Positions 34,550 to 43,562 of a DNA stretch of 64,000 bases are shown here, piece by piece. The DNA is from Erythrobacter sp. SCSIO 43205 (GTDB lineage Bacteria > Pseudomonadota > Alphaproteobacteria > Sphingomonadales > Sphingomonadaceae): the NCBI RefSeq assembly GCF_019904235.1, contig NZ_CP063202.1, positions 1,550,001 through 1,614,000 of the forward strand. The letters are read 5' to 3'. The translations under genes were made by a program, and so were the position numbers. Numbering within the stretch: position 1 is the stretch's first letter; every line of letters begins with the position of its first letter. Under the pieces are notes generated by a model that had not been told where the DNA came from, ran no database searches, and saw nothing but the letters and a program-made list of their open reading frames with translations.

Positions 34550-35496
34550 GCGTCAGAAATGATCTGGGCCTGAGGCACCTCAAGCGCAAGGGCAGGGTTG
34601 ACCTCTATTCGCACTTCGAGGCCCGTGCGCACGCCCAGTTCTTCGAGCCATTCCGGTTTGAGTTTGGCTTTGAGGGCAGGGTGCACGATGAGGAGCAGAA
34701 CGGGGCCATTGCCCTCGACACGCTCAGCCACCCGCAAGGCATAGCGTGCGCACATTCCCACCCGCGAAGTCGCGAATCGGTGCAAGAGCGATGGCCCTTC
34801 AAGCCGCGCGATTATCTGTACAAAGCCAAAGCCGTTCATTGCGGTGCGTTCATGCGGCCAATCGCTGAGCGCTTCAGCCATTGCATCGTCCACTGCGCGG
34901 CGGTCGGCCTTCGCTTCCAATGAGGGAAAGTCGATGCCGATATTGCCGCCTAGGTCGAACCAGCGAAGCGCCTTGGCGATAGCCGGAACAGCTGCGAGAG
35001 CCAATTCGCGTGGGGAAAGGGCGCCGTCCACGTCGATCACCGTCATGCCAGGGGTCACGGCGCAAAGGATTTCGCCGCCAACAAAGGCAATGCTGCCAGT
35101 GGAGGCGGCGTGCCAGACCTCTTCCCATGCGCCCGCCTCGAATCGATGAGTCGCAATGCCCTCATGCGGAGCAGCGTCATCCGCGCCGCCACTGATCCAG
35201 CGCGCTTGTGGCAGTTTCAACCGTCCCCGCTCCGCAATGCTGGCCCTCGTGATCCGCACTTGGCCTCGGAGCCCTTCGGTGGCCTCGCGCGGCAGGTGAT
35301 CGACCAGAGCCTCGCGCCCGTTTTCGAGCGTTACCGTCCCGCGCCGCGCGCCGCCAGCCTTGCGGGTGAGCCGGGCTGTGTGGATCTCGCCTGCGGTAAG
35401 CTCGCCGGGCCATTGGAGTGAGGCTGCCACCACTTCGCCCCCTTCGATGAGGAGCTTGCGGGTTTCGCCGATGCCATGTTCGATGAGCCAGGTCAC
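34546..35496 (-). CDS. RNase E/G-family ribonuclease
   Basis: A 316-residue protein beginning VTWLIEHGIGETRKLLI. It has the opening of RNase E/G-like proteins (start-site S1-like region about residues 20-90) and then a short RNase-H-like catalytic part with IGIDFPSLEAKADRRAVDDAM, which fits the conserved (I/V)DF motif of RNase E/G. It is shorter than full RNase G (about 490), as in the small sphingomonad paralogue beside maf. GTG 35496 is chosen because GGGGAGG lies 5 bases upstream; the longer frame to 35604 would be repeat sequence. Both gene ends lie in repeat elements. Confidence 0.85.
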   Translation of the reverse strand: MTWLIEHGIGETRKLLIEGGEVVAASLQWPGELTAGEIHTARLTRKAGGARRGTVTLENGREALVDHLPREATEGLRGQVRITRASIAERGRLKLPQARWISGGADDAAPHEGIATHRFEAGAWEEVWHAASTGSIAFVGGEILCAVTPGMTVIDVDGALSPRELALAAVPAIAKALRWFDLGGNIGIDFPSLEAKADRRAVDDAMAEALSDWPHERTAMNGFGFVQIIARLEGPSLLHRFATSRVGMCARYALRVAERVEGNGPVLLLIVHPALKAKLKPEWLEELGVRTGLEVRIEVNPALALEVPQAQIISDA

Positions 35497-35520
35497 CACA
35501 TCCTCCCCGGCACGGGGAGG
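35496..35520 (-). promoter_or_regulatory. Shine-Dalgarno sequestered in a repeat-derived hairpin
   Basis: In the minus-strand RNA, CCUCCCC (35520-35514), loop GUGCC, and GGGGAGG (35508-35502) form a perfect 7-bp GC-rich stem. The 3' arm contains the ribosome-binding site of the ribonuclease gene, 5 bases before its GTG start. Folding would block initiation. Confidence 0.6.
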
Positions 35521-35640
35521 GGGACCAGCGAAGCTGGTGGAGGGGGCATGAGCGCTACAAAAAAGTGGTTGAAGAACGAACGAAGTCGCTTGCCCCTCCA
35601 CCATCCTGCGGATGGTCCCCCTCCCCAGAATGGGGAGGAT
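35501..35640. repeat. Inverted pair of double-hairpin repeat elements
   Basis: Unit A (35501-35546) reads CCTCCCC-GGCAC-GGGGAGG then ACCAGC-GAA-GCTGGT then GGAGGGGG. Unit B (35592-35640) is the same architecture in reverse orientation: CCCCTCC, ACCATCC-TGC-GGATGGT, CCTCCCC-AGAAT-GGGGAGG. The stems differ in sequence but keep pairing. The 45-base spacer has no gene. The pair fills the space between maf and the ribonuclease gene. Confidence 0.85.
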
Positions 35641-35652
35641 TTTTCGTTGGCC

Positions 35653-36225
35653 TCAACCAATGGCAAACCCCGCCGCCTTTAACAGCGCGCGCGTTTCATA
35701 GAGCGGCAGGCCCATTACGCCTGAATGGCTGCCTCTCATCCATTGGATCAGCGCTTCGGCCTGCCCTTGAATTGCATAACCGCCCGCTTTGCCGCGCCAC
35801 TCATCGCTCGCGATATAAGCGTCGATCTCTTCAGCGCTAAGGTCCTTGAAGCGCACCACATTTTCATTCAGCCGCTCGCGAAGGGTGCCATCGGGCGCGC
35901 GCAAGACGACGCTGCTCAAAACCACGTGCCGCCGTCCCGATAGAAGATTGAGGCAATCGCGTGCCTCACTTTCTTCTTCGGTCTTAGGCAAAATACGCCT
36001 GCCAGCGGCTACCACTGTATCGCCAGCCAGAACAAAGCCATCGGCCTTTACCGCCAAAGCCTTCTCGCGGCCCATGCGCAGCGCATAATCGCGCGGGCGC
36101 TCGTCTTTCAGAGGCGTTTCATCAATATCAGCGGGCGTCACGGTATCAGGCGTCACCCCAAGACGCGCCAAAAGGTCGCGCCGGCGGGGCGATGCAGACG
36201 CTAGGGTGAGATGAGGTGAGCCCAC
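35653..36225 (-). CDS. maf: Maf-family nucleoside triphosphate pyrophosphatase
   Basis: A 190-residue house-cleaning pyrophosphatase acting on non-canonical or excess nucleoside triphosphates. The N-terminal LASASPRRRDLLARLG, the metal region VLAGDTVV, and the GKAGGYAIQGQAEALI block with VMGLPLYET are diagnostic. Starts at GTG 36225, 17 bases downstream of infA. Confidence 0.94.
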   Translation of the reverse strand: MGSPHLTLASASPRRRDLLARLGVTPDTVTPADIDETPLKDERPRDYALRMGREKALAVKADGFVLAGDTVVAAGRRILPKTEEESEARDCLNLLSGRRHVVLSSVVLRAPDGTLRERLNENVVRFKDLSAEEIDAYIASDEWRGKAGGYAIQGQAEALIQWMRGSHSGVMGLPLYETRALLKAAGFAIG

Positions 36226-36242
36226 TAAAAGGCCCCTTGGGT

Positions 36243-36488
36243 CTACTGTGGGCCGGGACCGCCACGGCCCGGCATAAAGCGATAGGTGATGCGCGCTTTA
36301 GTAAGATCGTACGGTGTCAACTCGCACAATACCTCGTCACCTACGAGAACGCGGATGCGGTTCTTGCGCATTTTGCCAGCCGTGTGACCCAGCACTTCGT
36401 GGCCGTTTTCAAGCTCTACCCGGAACATCGCATTGGGCAGCAGCTCGACGACGCGCCCGCGCATTTCGAGAAGTTCTTCCTTGGCCAT
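36243..36488 (-). CDS. infA: Translation initiation factor IF-1
   Basis: An 81-residue S1/OB-fold protein ([51 protein letters not shown]) that binds the ribosomal A site during initiation. It carries a C-terminal Gly/Pro tail ([10 protein letters not shown]). First gene of the infA-maf-RNase-yacG group; its promoter should lie in 36489-36726, where I see no further gene. Confidence 0.97.
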   Translation of the reverse strand: MAKEELLEMRGRVVELLPNAMFRVELENGHEVLGHTAGKMRKNRIRVLVGDEVLCELTPYDLTKARITYRFMPGRGGPGPQ

Positions 36489-36726
36489 GTAAGTCCTTTT
36501 GTGTTGTTCAATCGGGAACGTCGTTTGTCGTCCCCCCGTTCATCGAATTACGCGCGCCATTTAGCGATGGTGAGAACAAAAGTGAAGCCTCGTGCGTTAA
36601 TGGGCGCAAATCGCAGCAGTTTGGGCGCAAAGATGATCCGGGTGAATCGGGCAAAGCGGTCGGCTGATGCAAATTGATACAATCGCGTGCTTTCAATAAT
36701 GGCTCGCAATAACGCAAAAGGCCCAC

Positions 36727-39567
36727 ATGAACCTCTCCAGCCTTTCCCGCACCGTCTTAATGACGGGTGCTGCCACTTTCGCTCTTTGCTCCGGTGCCAT
36801 GGCCACAGCGCAAGAGCAAACCGCCCAAGCGCAAAGCGAACCGACCGTCATTGAGGACGACGACGAGGATGATGTCGGTGGCATCATCGTATCGGCGCGG
36901 CGTCTTCGCGGTCAGCTTGACGTGGGACAAGCGCCCATTCTTGAACTGAGTGAAGAACAGATTGCAGCCGAGGGCGTTGCCTCAATCGGCGATCTGGTCA
37001 CTCAAATCAGCGCGCAAACAGGCTCTTCGCGTGGGCGCGGTGGGGGGCGGCCAATCATCCTTGTCAATGGTATTCGCCCCGGCTCTTTTCGCGAGCTGTT
37101 CCAATATCCGCCCGAAGCCTTGGCAAAAACCGAAGTCTTCCCTGAAGAAGTCGCCCAGCGTTTCGGATTTCCGCCAGACCGCCGGGTTATCAACCTGATC
37201 CTTAAGGATAATTACCGAAACGCCGAGGTCGAATTCGAGTTTGAAGGCCCCTCGCGCGGTGGGAATTACACACGCGAACAAGAGCTTGGATTTCTACAGA
37301 TCAAAGACGGTGCGCGGATCAACATCAATCTGGAGGCGAACGATACCTCTTTCCTGACCGAGGATGAGCGCGATATTATCCAGACGGAAAATTCGACCAG
37401 CGATGTCGCTGGCGACCCCGATCAGGCCCCGTTCCGTTCGCTCGTCTCCGATAGCCGCAGCCTTGAGGCCAATATCAGCTGGGCCAAGGCATTTCAGGAC
37501 AGCGGGACAGCGGTAACAGCCAACGCCAATTATGTGCGCAGCGATGCGCGCAGACTTCAAGGGTTGAACACGGTACTGCTTTCAGACGGGCCGGAAGATG
37601 ATCCGGCGACGACTAGTGTTCTCAGAACCTTCGGCGCAGACAGCCCGATCGAACAGGTCGTTGCCTCGGACACATTCTCCGTATCGGGATCGGTCAACAC
37701 GCCGGTCAATTCGTTCCGACTGACAACCACATTGGACGGCAGCGTGAGCGAGCAGGAGACACGGTTCGACCAAGAGTTCGACACCAGCGATTTGATCGCT
37801 GCGGCAAGGGCAGGGGAGCTTGCGCTTGATGCAGCCCTTCCTACGCGGCTCGAAACAGGGTTTGATGTGGCCTCAAGTCGAACGATCACGGCGGAAACCT
37901 TGACCACATTGCGCGGGCCGCTCGCCTATCTTCCCGGCGGTGAGCTGATTGCGACCTTTGACCTTGGCCTTGATTGGGACCGGATCGAAAGCGATGACAC
38001 GCGCACCAATCTGCCGTCGGAGTTGACACGCAGACGCCTTTCAACGGGCGCGAATTTGAACATTCCGATCACTAGCAGGCGCGAGGGGTTTGCCGATGCG
38101 CTGGGCAGCTTCACGCTCAATCTTCAAGCAGGGTTTGAGGACTTGTCCGACTTTGGCCTCTTGGGCGATTATACCGCTGGCCTCACCTGGGCGCCTTTTG
38201 ATAATCTCGACCTTACCGCGACTTATATATACCGCGAAGTCGCCCCGACTTTAAGTGCGCTTGGCGACCCGCAAGTCGTCAATTTCAACCTGCAAGTGTT
38301 TGATTTCGTCAACAATGAGACGGTGCTGGCTGATGTCACCACGGGCGGCAATCCCGACCTCGTGGCCGAGACACAACGCGATTGGAAATTTGCCGCCAAT
38401 TGGGAGCTTCCGTTCTGGGAAGGCACGCGTTTTCAGGTCGAATATATCCGCAATCGATCCGATGATGTGGTGAGCTCTTTCCCGCAAATCACGCCAGAAA
38501 TCGAAGCCGCTTTTCCGGGCCGTATTACGCGCGATGCAGACGGCACTTTGATCGCGCTGGATCGGCGGCAGGTGAGCTTTGCCGAGACAAAGGCGGACAG
38601 GCTGAACTTCTCGCTGAACCTGCGCGGTTCATTTGGTGGTTCAAGCGAACGCGGCGGCGACCGAGGTGGCCCACCGCAAGGCGCTTCTCGCCCCGCCAAT
38701 GCAGCGCCAGCAGGTGCGCCTTCGGACGGTCCCCCAGCAGGGCCCCCAGCAGGACCAATGCGCGAAGGTTTCGCCGCTTTTCGTAGCATTATCTGCGCTG
38801 ATGATGGCGCGGACCGTATCAAAGCTCTGATCGCGCGGATTGAGGCGGGGGAGGATGTTTCGGACACCATCCCCGGCTTTGACCCTGCAATGGCGCAAAT
38901 GATGCTTTCGCGTCTGCGCTCCGACAATGGCGAGATTTCTGATGAGCGCCTGTCCACCATCCGTGAGCGTATGTGCAGCGCGGAGGCTGGTGCGTCTGGC
39001 TCTGGCTCGCAAAATAGCCAAACGGCAGGCGGGCGCGCACGCGGCGGGCCTCCCGGCGGGTTCAACCCGCTGGCGCGCAACGGCTTTTCCGGTTTCCGTT
39101 ATTTCGTCTCACTCAACCACACGATTGAACTCGCCAATGAAATCACGATTGCGCCGGGCCTTGCTCCGCTCGACCAGCTTGATGGGCAATCGACCAATTT
39201 CCTCGGCCTGCCGCGCCATACCTCGCGGCTTGAGGCTGGCATATTTGGCAAAGGGATCGGGACGCGCCTGTCTGGCCGTTACACGGGCAAAGCGAGGCTT
39301 GATGGCTCCACTCAGACCACGACAAACACAATCTTTATCGACGATCTTGTGACCTTCGATCTGCGTGTGTTTGCGAATTTGGACCAACTCACCGGGGGCA
39401 GCAGCCCAGCGCTCAAAAATGTGCGCGTTTCCTTGCGCGCTGACAATATCTTTGATGCTCAGCAAAAAGTGGTCGATGAGACGGGCGAAACGCCGCTGAC
39501 TTATCAACCGTTCCTGATTGATCCGGTGGGCCGCTTTATCGGAATTGATATTCGCAAACTGTTCTAG
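36727..39567 (+). CDS. TonB-dependent outer-membrane receptor with a large loop insertion
   Basis: A 946-residue protein. Signal peptide about residues 1-29, then an acidic stretch (EDDDEDDVGG), a plug domain (SIGDLVTQISAQTG, GGRPIILVNGIRPGSFRELFQYPPEALAKTEVFP) and a beta-barrel ending in a C-terminal aromatic (GIDIRKLF). Residues about 636-788 are an insertion within the barrel: a Gly/Pro/Ala-rich part, a helical part flanked by two cysteines (IICADD and RMCSAE), then another Gly-rich part. Typical strand signatures resume at FRYFVSLNHTIEL. The substrate is unknown. Convergent with the hydrolase gene, 9 bases apart. Confidence 0.9.
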   Translation: MNLSSLSRTVLMTGAATFALCSGAMATAQEQTAQAQSEPTVIEDDDEDDVGGIIVSARRLRGQLDVGQAPILELSEEQIAAEGVASIGDLVTQISAQTGSSRGRGGGRPIILVNGIRPGSFRELFQYPPEALAKTEVFPEEVAQRFGFPPDRRVINLILKDNYRNAEVEFEFEGPSRGGNYTREQELGFLQIKDGARININLEANDTSFLTEDERDIIQTENSTSDVAGDPDQAPFRSLVSDSRSLEANISWAKAFQDSGTAVTANANYVRSDARRLQGLNTVLLSDGPEDDPATTSVLRTFGADSPIEQVVASDTFSVSGSVNTPVNSFRLTTTLDGSVSEQETRFDQEFDTSDLIAAARAGELALDAALPTRLETGFDVASSRTITAETLTTLRGPLAYLPGGELIATFDLGLDWDRIESDDTRTNLPSELTRRRLSTGANLNIPITSRREGFADALGSFTLNLQAGFEDLSDFGLLGDYTAGLTWAPFDNLDLTATYIYREVAPTLSALGDPQVVNFNLQVFDFVNNETVLADVTTGGNPDLVAETQRDWKFAANWELPFWEGTRFQVEYIRNRSDDVVSSFPQITPEIEAAFPGRITRDADGTLIALDRRQVSFAETKADRLNFSLNLRGSFGGSSERGGDRGGPPQGASRPANAAPAGAPSDGPPAGPPAGPMREGFAAFRSIICADDGADRIKALIARIEAGEDVSDTIPGFDPAMAQMMLSRLRSDNGEISDERLSTIRERMCSAEAGASGSGSQNSQTAGGRARGGPPGGFNPLARNGFSGFRYFVSLNHTIELANEITIAPGLAPLDQLDGQSTNFLGLPRHTSRLEAGIFGKGIGTRLSGRYTGKARLDGSTQTTTNTIFIDDLVTFDLRVFANLDQLTGGSSPALKNVRVSLRADNIFDAQQKVVDETGETPLTYQPFLIDPVGRFIGIDIRKLF

Positions 39568-39576
39568 ACTTGAGGA

Positions 39577-40443
39577 TTAGCCCCAAGCCGTCTCAAGCTT
39601 GGGAAACATCCAGCTTTGGAATGGATTGGGCTCAAATGGTTTCCACTCGCCTTCAGCCTGAGCGAGGCGATCAGCCATGGCGATCATCACGCTTGGGTTG
39701 ACGCCGAGCCCCAGATGGCTGGCAAAAACGCGAATGTTTTCAGTGGGCGCACCGGATGCCTTTTCGGGATCCTGAACACTCCCGCGCCAGTGCACCACGC
39801 CATCGGTCTTTGTCAGGATCGAGGTTGTGGGGACGGGCGGTGCAACATCAAGCCCATTGAACTGACCATCACGGATTTCCTCAGGCTCGCTGCCGTTGAA
39901 AAATTCGAACAATCGCGAAGCATTGGTGTGCGCGCGGTCATCGGTGATCGGGCTGCCGAGGCTCATCACAAGGCGCACTTTGTCAGGGCGAAGCTTGGCG
40001 AGTTCGCGCGCCAGAACGCCGCCAAGGCTCCACCCGATGAGCGAGATTTTGCGACCGCTAGCCTCAAACAACCGGTCCACCTGATCTTCCAGCTTGGTGA
40101 TAAGCTCTTCATTGACGCGGATGTTGCGGCCTGAATCCCAGCCATGCGCGTCATAGCCAAGGCTTTTGAGAAGGTTGCGCATCGGCACGGTTGAATTGTT
40201 GGTCGCCATAAAGCCGGGGAGCGTCATCACGCTATGCCCATCGCCTTTGGGCAGGGTCGCAAGATATGCGCGCGAGGCGAAGAATGCGCCGAATTCAAAT
40301 ACGGCGCGGCCTTCAGACAGCGCCCAGAAGGGATGGGGCGCGCGCGGCTCGACCGGAACCTCTCCACGCGATTTTTTTTCATCATCGACTATGATGCTGC
40401 CCGGCATGGGGGGCAGATCGCGATATGTGGGTAGGCTGGCCAT
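39577..40443 (-). CDS. Alpha/beta fold hydrolase, possible lipase
   Basis: A 288-residue hydrolase with no signal peptide. LPGFMATNNSTVPMRNLLKSLGYDAHGWD corresponds to the oxyanion region and ISLIGWSLGGVLA has the nucleophile elbow (GWSLGG). SILTKTDGVVHW carries a plausible acid and FASHLGLGVNP the catalytic His. Its ATG overlaps the stop of the wax ester synthase gene (TAATG), so the pair is translationally coupled. Turnover of the storage lipid or remodelling of a substrate for it is inferred from that pairing. Confidence 0.87.
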   Translation of the reverse strand: MASLPTYRDLPPMPGSIIVDDEKKSRGEVPVEPRAPHPFWALSEGRAVFEFGAFFASRAYLATLPKGDGHSVMTLPGFMATNNSTVPMRNLLKSLGYDAHGWDSGRNIRVNEELITKLEDQVDRLFEASGRKISLIGWSLGGVLARELAKLRPDKVRLVMSLGSPITDDRAHTNASRLFEFFNGSEPEEIRDGQFNGLDVAPPVPTTSILTKTDGVVHWRGSVQDPEKASGAPTENIRVFASHLGLGVNPSVMIAMADRLAQAEGEWKPFEPNPFQSWMFPKLETAWG

Positions 40444-42110
40444 TATTTGCTCTCCTCAGCGATACGCGCAGCCGATGCCTTGGTTGGCTTGCGCTTGCCC
40501 GGTTTGGGCGCGGTTTTGCTAACCGCTTTGCTCGCATTCCTGTTCGCCGCTTTGCGGGGCGCTTTCGTAGCGCTGCTTTTTCTAGCGGACGAGGGTTTCT
40601 TTGCGGTTTGTCTTGTCTGCGAAGCTTTACGAGTGGCGCTCTTGTCAGTTCCCGCCCCTTTCGCTGCAGGTTTTTGCGGCGCTGTCCCTTTTGCAGCCGT
40701 CACCATTTCTTCAAAACTTTCACGCAGGCATTGTGAGTAGAATTCGGGATCAGGCATAATATCGCGGCAGGCGGTAAAGCTGATATAGGCTTCATCGCAA
40801 TACGATTGCACCACGTGCGCAAGCGCCAATCCATCAGTCAGGCAGATGAGTGACAAGGCCATGCTTTCAAGCTTTGCCCCTGCCGAATAAATCGGGATGG
40901 GCGGGCCGGGCACGTTGGTCACAACGGTGTTGAATGGCATTGCAACGCTGTGCGCGATGCTGACCCGATTAAACAATTGCGCGCCCAAAGCCATGTAAAG
41001 CAGCGGGTTCACCTTGCTCACTTCAGTCATGGTGCGCGCGCCAATGGCATTGGTGATCGCTTTGGAGTTGCTGGTGCGGGCAAAGACAAAGGCAAGCCGC
41101 TCACCGGGGTCTGCAGTATGGGTGCCAAGCGGCGCAATCATGGCCGCAACCTGATTGCCCATATCGCTTTTCTCATCGGCAGAGCGCACTGAAATCGGGG
41201 CCATGGCGGTCATGGTCGCTTTAGGCAGGTCATCCTTGGCTGTCAGATATTTGTGTAATGCGCCCCCGATAATCGCGAGTGCGACGTCGTTGACCTTGGT
41301 TTTAAGGTCGGGCGCGAGCGCGCGAATGGCCTTCATATCTTCGAGCGGGAAACGCTGGCCCTCAACTACACGGTGGGGCGAGATCGATGTGTTAAAGCGC
41401 GTGCGCGGCGGGACATAGTCGCTGGTGAGTTTGAAATCGCGGGTGATCAGCCCTTTGATCGCATTAGCAACGCCGGGCACGGCCTGCGCTGCGACGCGTG
41501 CCTGTTTCAGGGGATTTACAAGAGCATTGACGTAGGATTTGCCGAGCAGCTCAACCGGGCCCGGAACCTTTTCCGGTTTCCAGCTGTCCGGTTTGCTGGG
41601 CGGGGGCGCATCGGGGGTAAGCGTGTGGATCGCTTCCATCAGGTCAATCCCGCTCATCCCGTCAATCGCGGCATGATGCACCTTTGTAACGAATGCAAAG
41701 CACCCCGGCGGATAGCCCGGTACATTGTCGAGGCCTTCGACTACGGTAAATTCCCATGGCGGGCGGTTCAAATCGAGGGGACGGGCATGAATGCGCGCGG
41801 TCTGGATGCACAATTGCCGCCAATCACCCGGCTTAGGCAGCGCAACGTGGCGCAAGTGATATTCAAGGTCGAAATCGGGGTCTTCAATCCAGTATGGATA
41901 ATCGAGGTCAAACGGGACACGTACAAGACGCTGGCGCATGGTCTTGGAGAGTTGCAGACGGCTGCGGAAGAATTCGAGAATGTCTTTAAAGCGGACAAAT
42001 CCGCCCGGTGCGCTCGCCGGATTGTAGATGAGCAGATTGCCAATATGCATGGGAGAATTGGGCGATTCCAGCGCCACAAATGACGAATCCATTCCCTGCA
42101 ATTGCTGCAA
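40443..42110 (-). CDS. Wax ester synthase/diacylglycerol acyltransferase with basic tail
   Basis: A 555-residue WS/DGAT enzyme that esterifies fatty alcohols or diacylglycerol with acyl-CoA to make storage lipid. Catalytic HHAAIDG (in KVHHAAIDGMSG), the N-terminal LQQLQGMDSSFVALES, and the conserved NVPGPPIPIY are present. The start is TTG 42110 because GAGGAG lies 7 bases upstream and it gives the family N-terminus; a longer frame extends to 42206. The final about 84 residues are unlike the family: 17 Lys, 7 Arg and about 21 Ala with only 3 acidic residues, resembling histone-H1-like tails. Coupled with the downstream hydrolase. Confidence 0.93.
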   Translation of the reverse strand: MQQLQGMDSSFVALESPNSPMHIGNLLIYNPASAPGGFVRFKDILEFFRSRLQLSKTMRQRLVRVPFDLDYPYWIEDPDFDLEYHLRHVALPKPGDWRQLCIQTARIHARPLDLNRPPWEFTVVEGLDNVPGYPPGCFAFVTKVHHAAIDGMSGIDLMEAIHTLTPDAPPPSKPDSWKPEKVPGPVELLGKSYVNALVNPLKQARVAAQAVPGVANAIKGLITRDFKLTSDYVPPRTRFNTSISPHRVVEGQRFPLEDMKAIRALAPDLKTKVNDVALAIIGGALHKYLTAKDDLPKATMTAMAPISVRSADEKSDMGNQVAAMIAPLGTHTADPGERLAFVFARTSNSKAITNAIGARTMTEVSKVNPLLYMALGAQLFNRVSIAHSVAMPFNTVVTNVPGPPIPIYSAGAKLESMALSLICLTDGLALAHVVQSYCDEAYISFTACRDIMPDPEFYSQCLRESFEEMVTAAKGTAPQKPAAKGAGTDKSATRKASQTRQTAKKPSSARKSSATKAPRKAANRNASKAVSKTAPKPGKRKPTKASAARIAEESK

Positions 42111-42230
42111 TCGTTTTCTCCTCAATCCCTGTTTGAAGGCCGCGTTATCCGTCCTTTCGAGAACGAGGCTAGGGCGCGTTGATGGAGGTGGCAAGCTGAC
42201 GCGCACGTCAGGTGCCCTATCGTGAGTGCA

Positions 42231-43424
42231 CTAGGATCCTGATCCAAGAGCATCGCCGCAGGCAACGCCGCTCGCCCATGCCCATTGGAAATTGTACCCC
42301 CCAAGCCAGCCTGTCACATCGACCGCCTCGCCAATTGCGTACAGGCCGGGCACGCGCTTTGCTTCCATGGTTTTGCTGGAAAGCTCATTGGTCGAAATCC
42401 CGCCGATGGTAACTTCGGCTTTGGCGAAACCTTCCGAACCGCTTGGGGTGAAGCGCCAGTTGGCAAGCTTTTGAGCCGCCGCTCTCAGCGCTTTGTCTGA
42501 GACATTGCCGAGCTCTGTATCAATGCCAAGCTTTTCCGCGAGCGCATCGGCGAGACGGTCTGGCAAATGCTCTCGCAGCGCCGATTTGATGTGGGCGCGC
42601 GGGCGATCGCGCTTCATTTCCAAGAGCCAGTCGGTATCCGCCTGAGGAAGGAAGGTGATCCCAACCTCTTCTCCGGGCCGCCAATAGGATGAGATTTGCA
42701 GGATAGCAGGGCCGGAGAGCCCCTTGTGCGTGAACAGCGCAGCTTCATCGAAACTGGCCTTGCGCTTCTTTGATCCAGCATGAGCGCGCACAGGGGCGGA
42801 AACGCCGGAAAGCTCGCGAAACAAAACGTCCTCTCCGCCCAGTGTGAGTGGCACGAGAGCAGGACGCGGCTCGACGACTTTCAGGCCAAATTGGCGGGCG
42901 AGATCATAAGCAAAGCCCGTTGCTCCCATCTTGGGGATCGAGGGGCCGCCAGTGGCGATGACGAGGTTGGGGGCGGCGAAATTCTGACCACTGGCGCCAA
43001 CGGCGAACATATCGCCGTCTTTGACGACCGCGCTGACGAAAGCGTCGCACAGCACGTCCACCGTGTCCCCACATTCGTCGAGCAGCATTTGGACAATCTG
43101 GCTCGCAGATCCGTCGCAAAACAGCTGTCCCAGAGTTTTCTCATGCCAAGCAATGCCGTGTTTCTCGACTAAAGCGATGAAGTCCTTTGGCGTGTATCTG
43201 GCAAGCGCGGACTTGGCGAAATGCGGGTTGTCGGAAAGGTAATTGGCTGGCCCTGCGTCCACATTGGTGAAATTGCAGCGACCCCCGCCGGAAATGAGGA
43301 TTTTCTTGCCCGGCCTCTCAGCCTTTTCGAGCATTAGGACGCGAAGGCCGCGTTTACCCGCCTGCGCTGCACACATCAGGCCAGCCGCGCCGGCTCCCAA
43401 AATTATCGCGTCATAGTGCTTCAT
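42231..43424 (-). CDS. HI0933-family NAD(P)/FAD-dependent flavoprotein
   Basis: A 397-residue flavoprotein (YhiN/BaiN family). FAD-binding AIILGAGAAGLMCAAQAGKRG, the signature LISGGGRCNFTN, LVIATGGPSIPKMGATG and the C-terminal GLYAIGEAVDVTGWLGGYNFQWAWASG are complete. Physiological substrate is unknown for most members; some reduce C=C bonds. It stands alone on the minus strand. Confidence 0.93.
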   Translation of the reverse strand: MKHYDAIILGAGAAGLMCAAQAGKRGLRVLMLEKAERPGKKILISGGGRCNFTNVDAGPANYLSDNPHFAKSALARYTPKDFIALVEKHGIAWHEKTLGQLFCDGSASQIVQMLLDECGDTVDVLCDAFVSAVVKDGDMFAVGASGQNFAAPNLVIATGGPSIPKMGATGFAYDLARQFGLKVVEPRPALVPLTLGGEDVLFRELSGVSAPVRAHAGSKKRKASFDEAALFTHKGLSGPAILQISSYWRPGEEVGITFLPQADTDWLLEMKRDRPRAHIKSALREHLPDRLADALAEKLGIDTELGNVSDKALRAAAQKLANWRFTPSGSEGFAKAEVTIGGISTNELSSKTMEAKRVPGLYAIGEAVDVTGWLGGYNFQWAWASGVACGDALGSGS

Positions 43425-43502
43425 CGTGCGGCCGATAGAGGTTGAACAGCCCGATGAAAAGCATTGTGCTTGCGGCCCTGATCGTGCCCATCGCCAGACA
43501 GA

Positions 43503-43540
43503 AAGCGCCCGCGTTCGGTGTTTCCCAAACGCAGGCGCTT
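43503..43540 (-). terminator. Terminator of the haem peroxidase gene
   Basis: Minus-strand RNA forms a 13-bp stem AAGCGCCUGCGUU / AACGCGGGCGCUU (one U-G wobble) with a 12-base loop, followed by a short UUCUGU tract. It starts 23 bases after the peroxidase stop. The rest of 43425-43562 shows nothing else. Confidence 0.65.
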
Positions 43541-43562
43541 AATGCGGTTTGAAATCTGATCC

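Noticed and set aside
39580-39605. Inverted repeat CCCAAGC/GCTTGGG near the end of the TonB receptor gene as a terminator
   Set aside because: It lies inside the coding end of the convergent hydrolase and no T-run follows.
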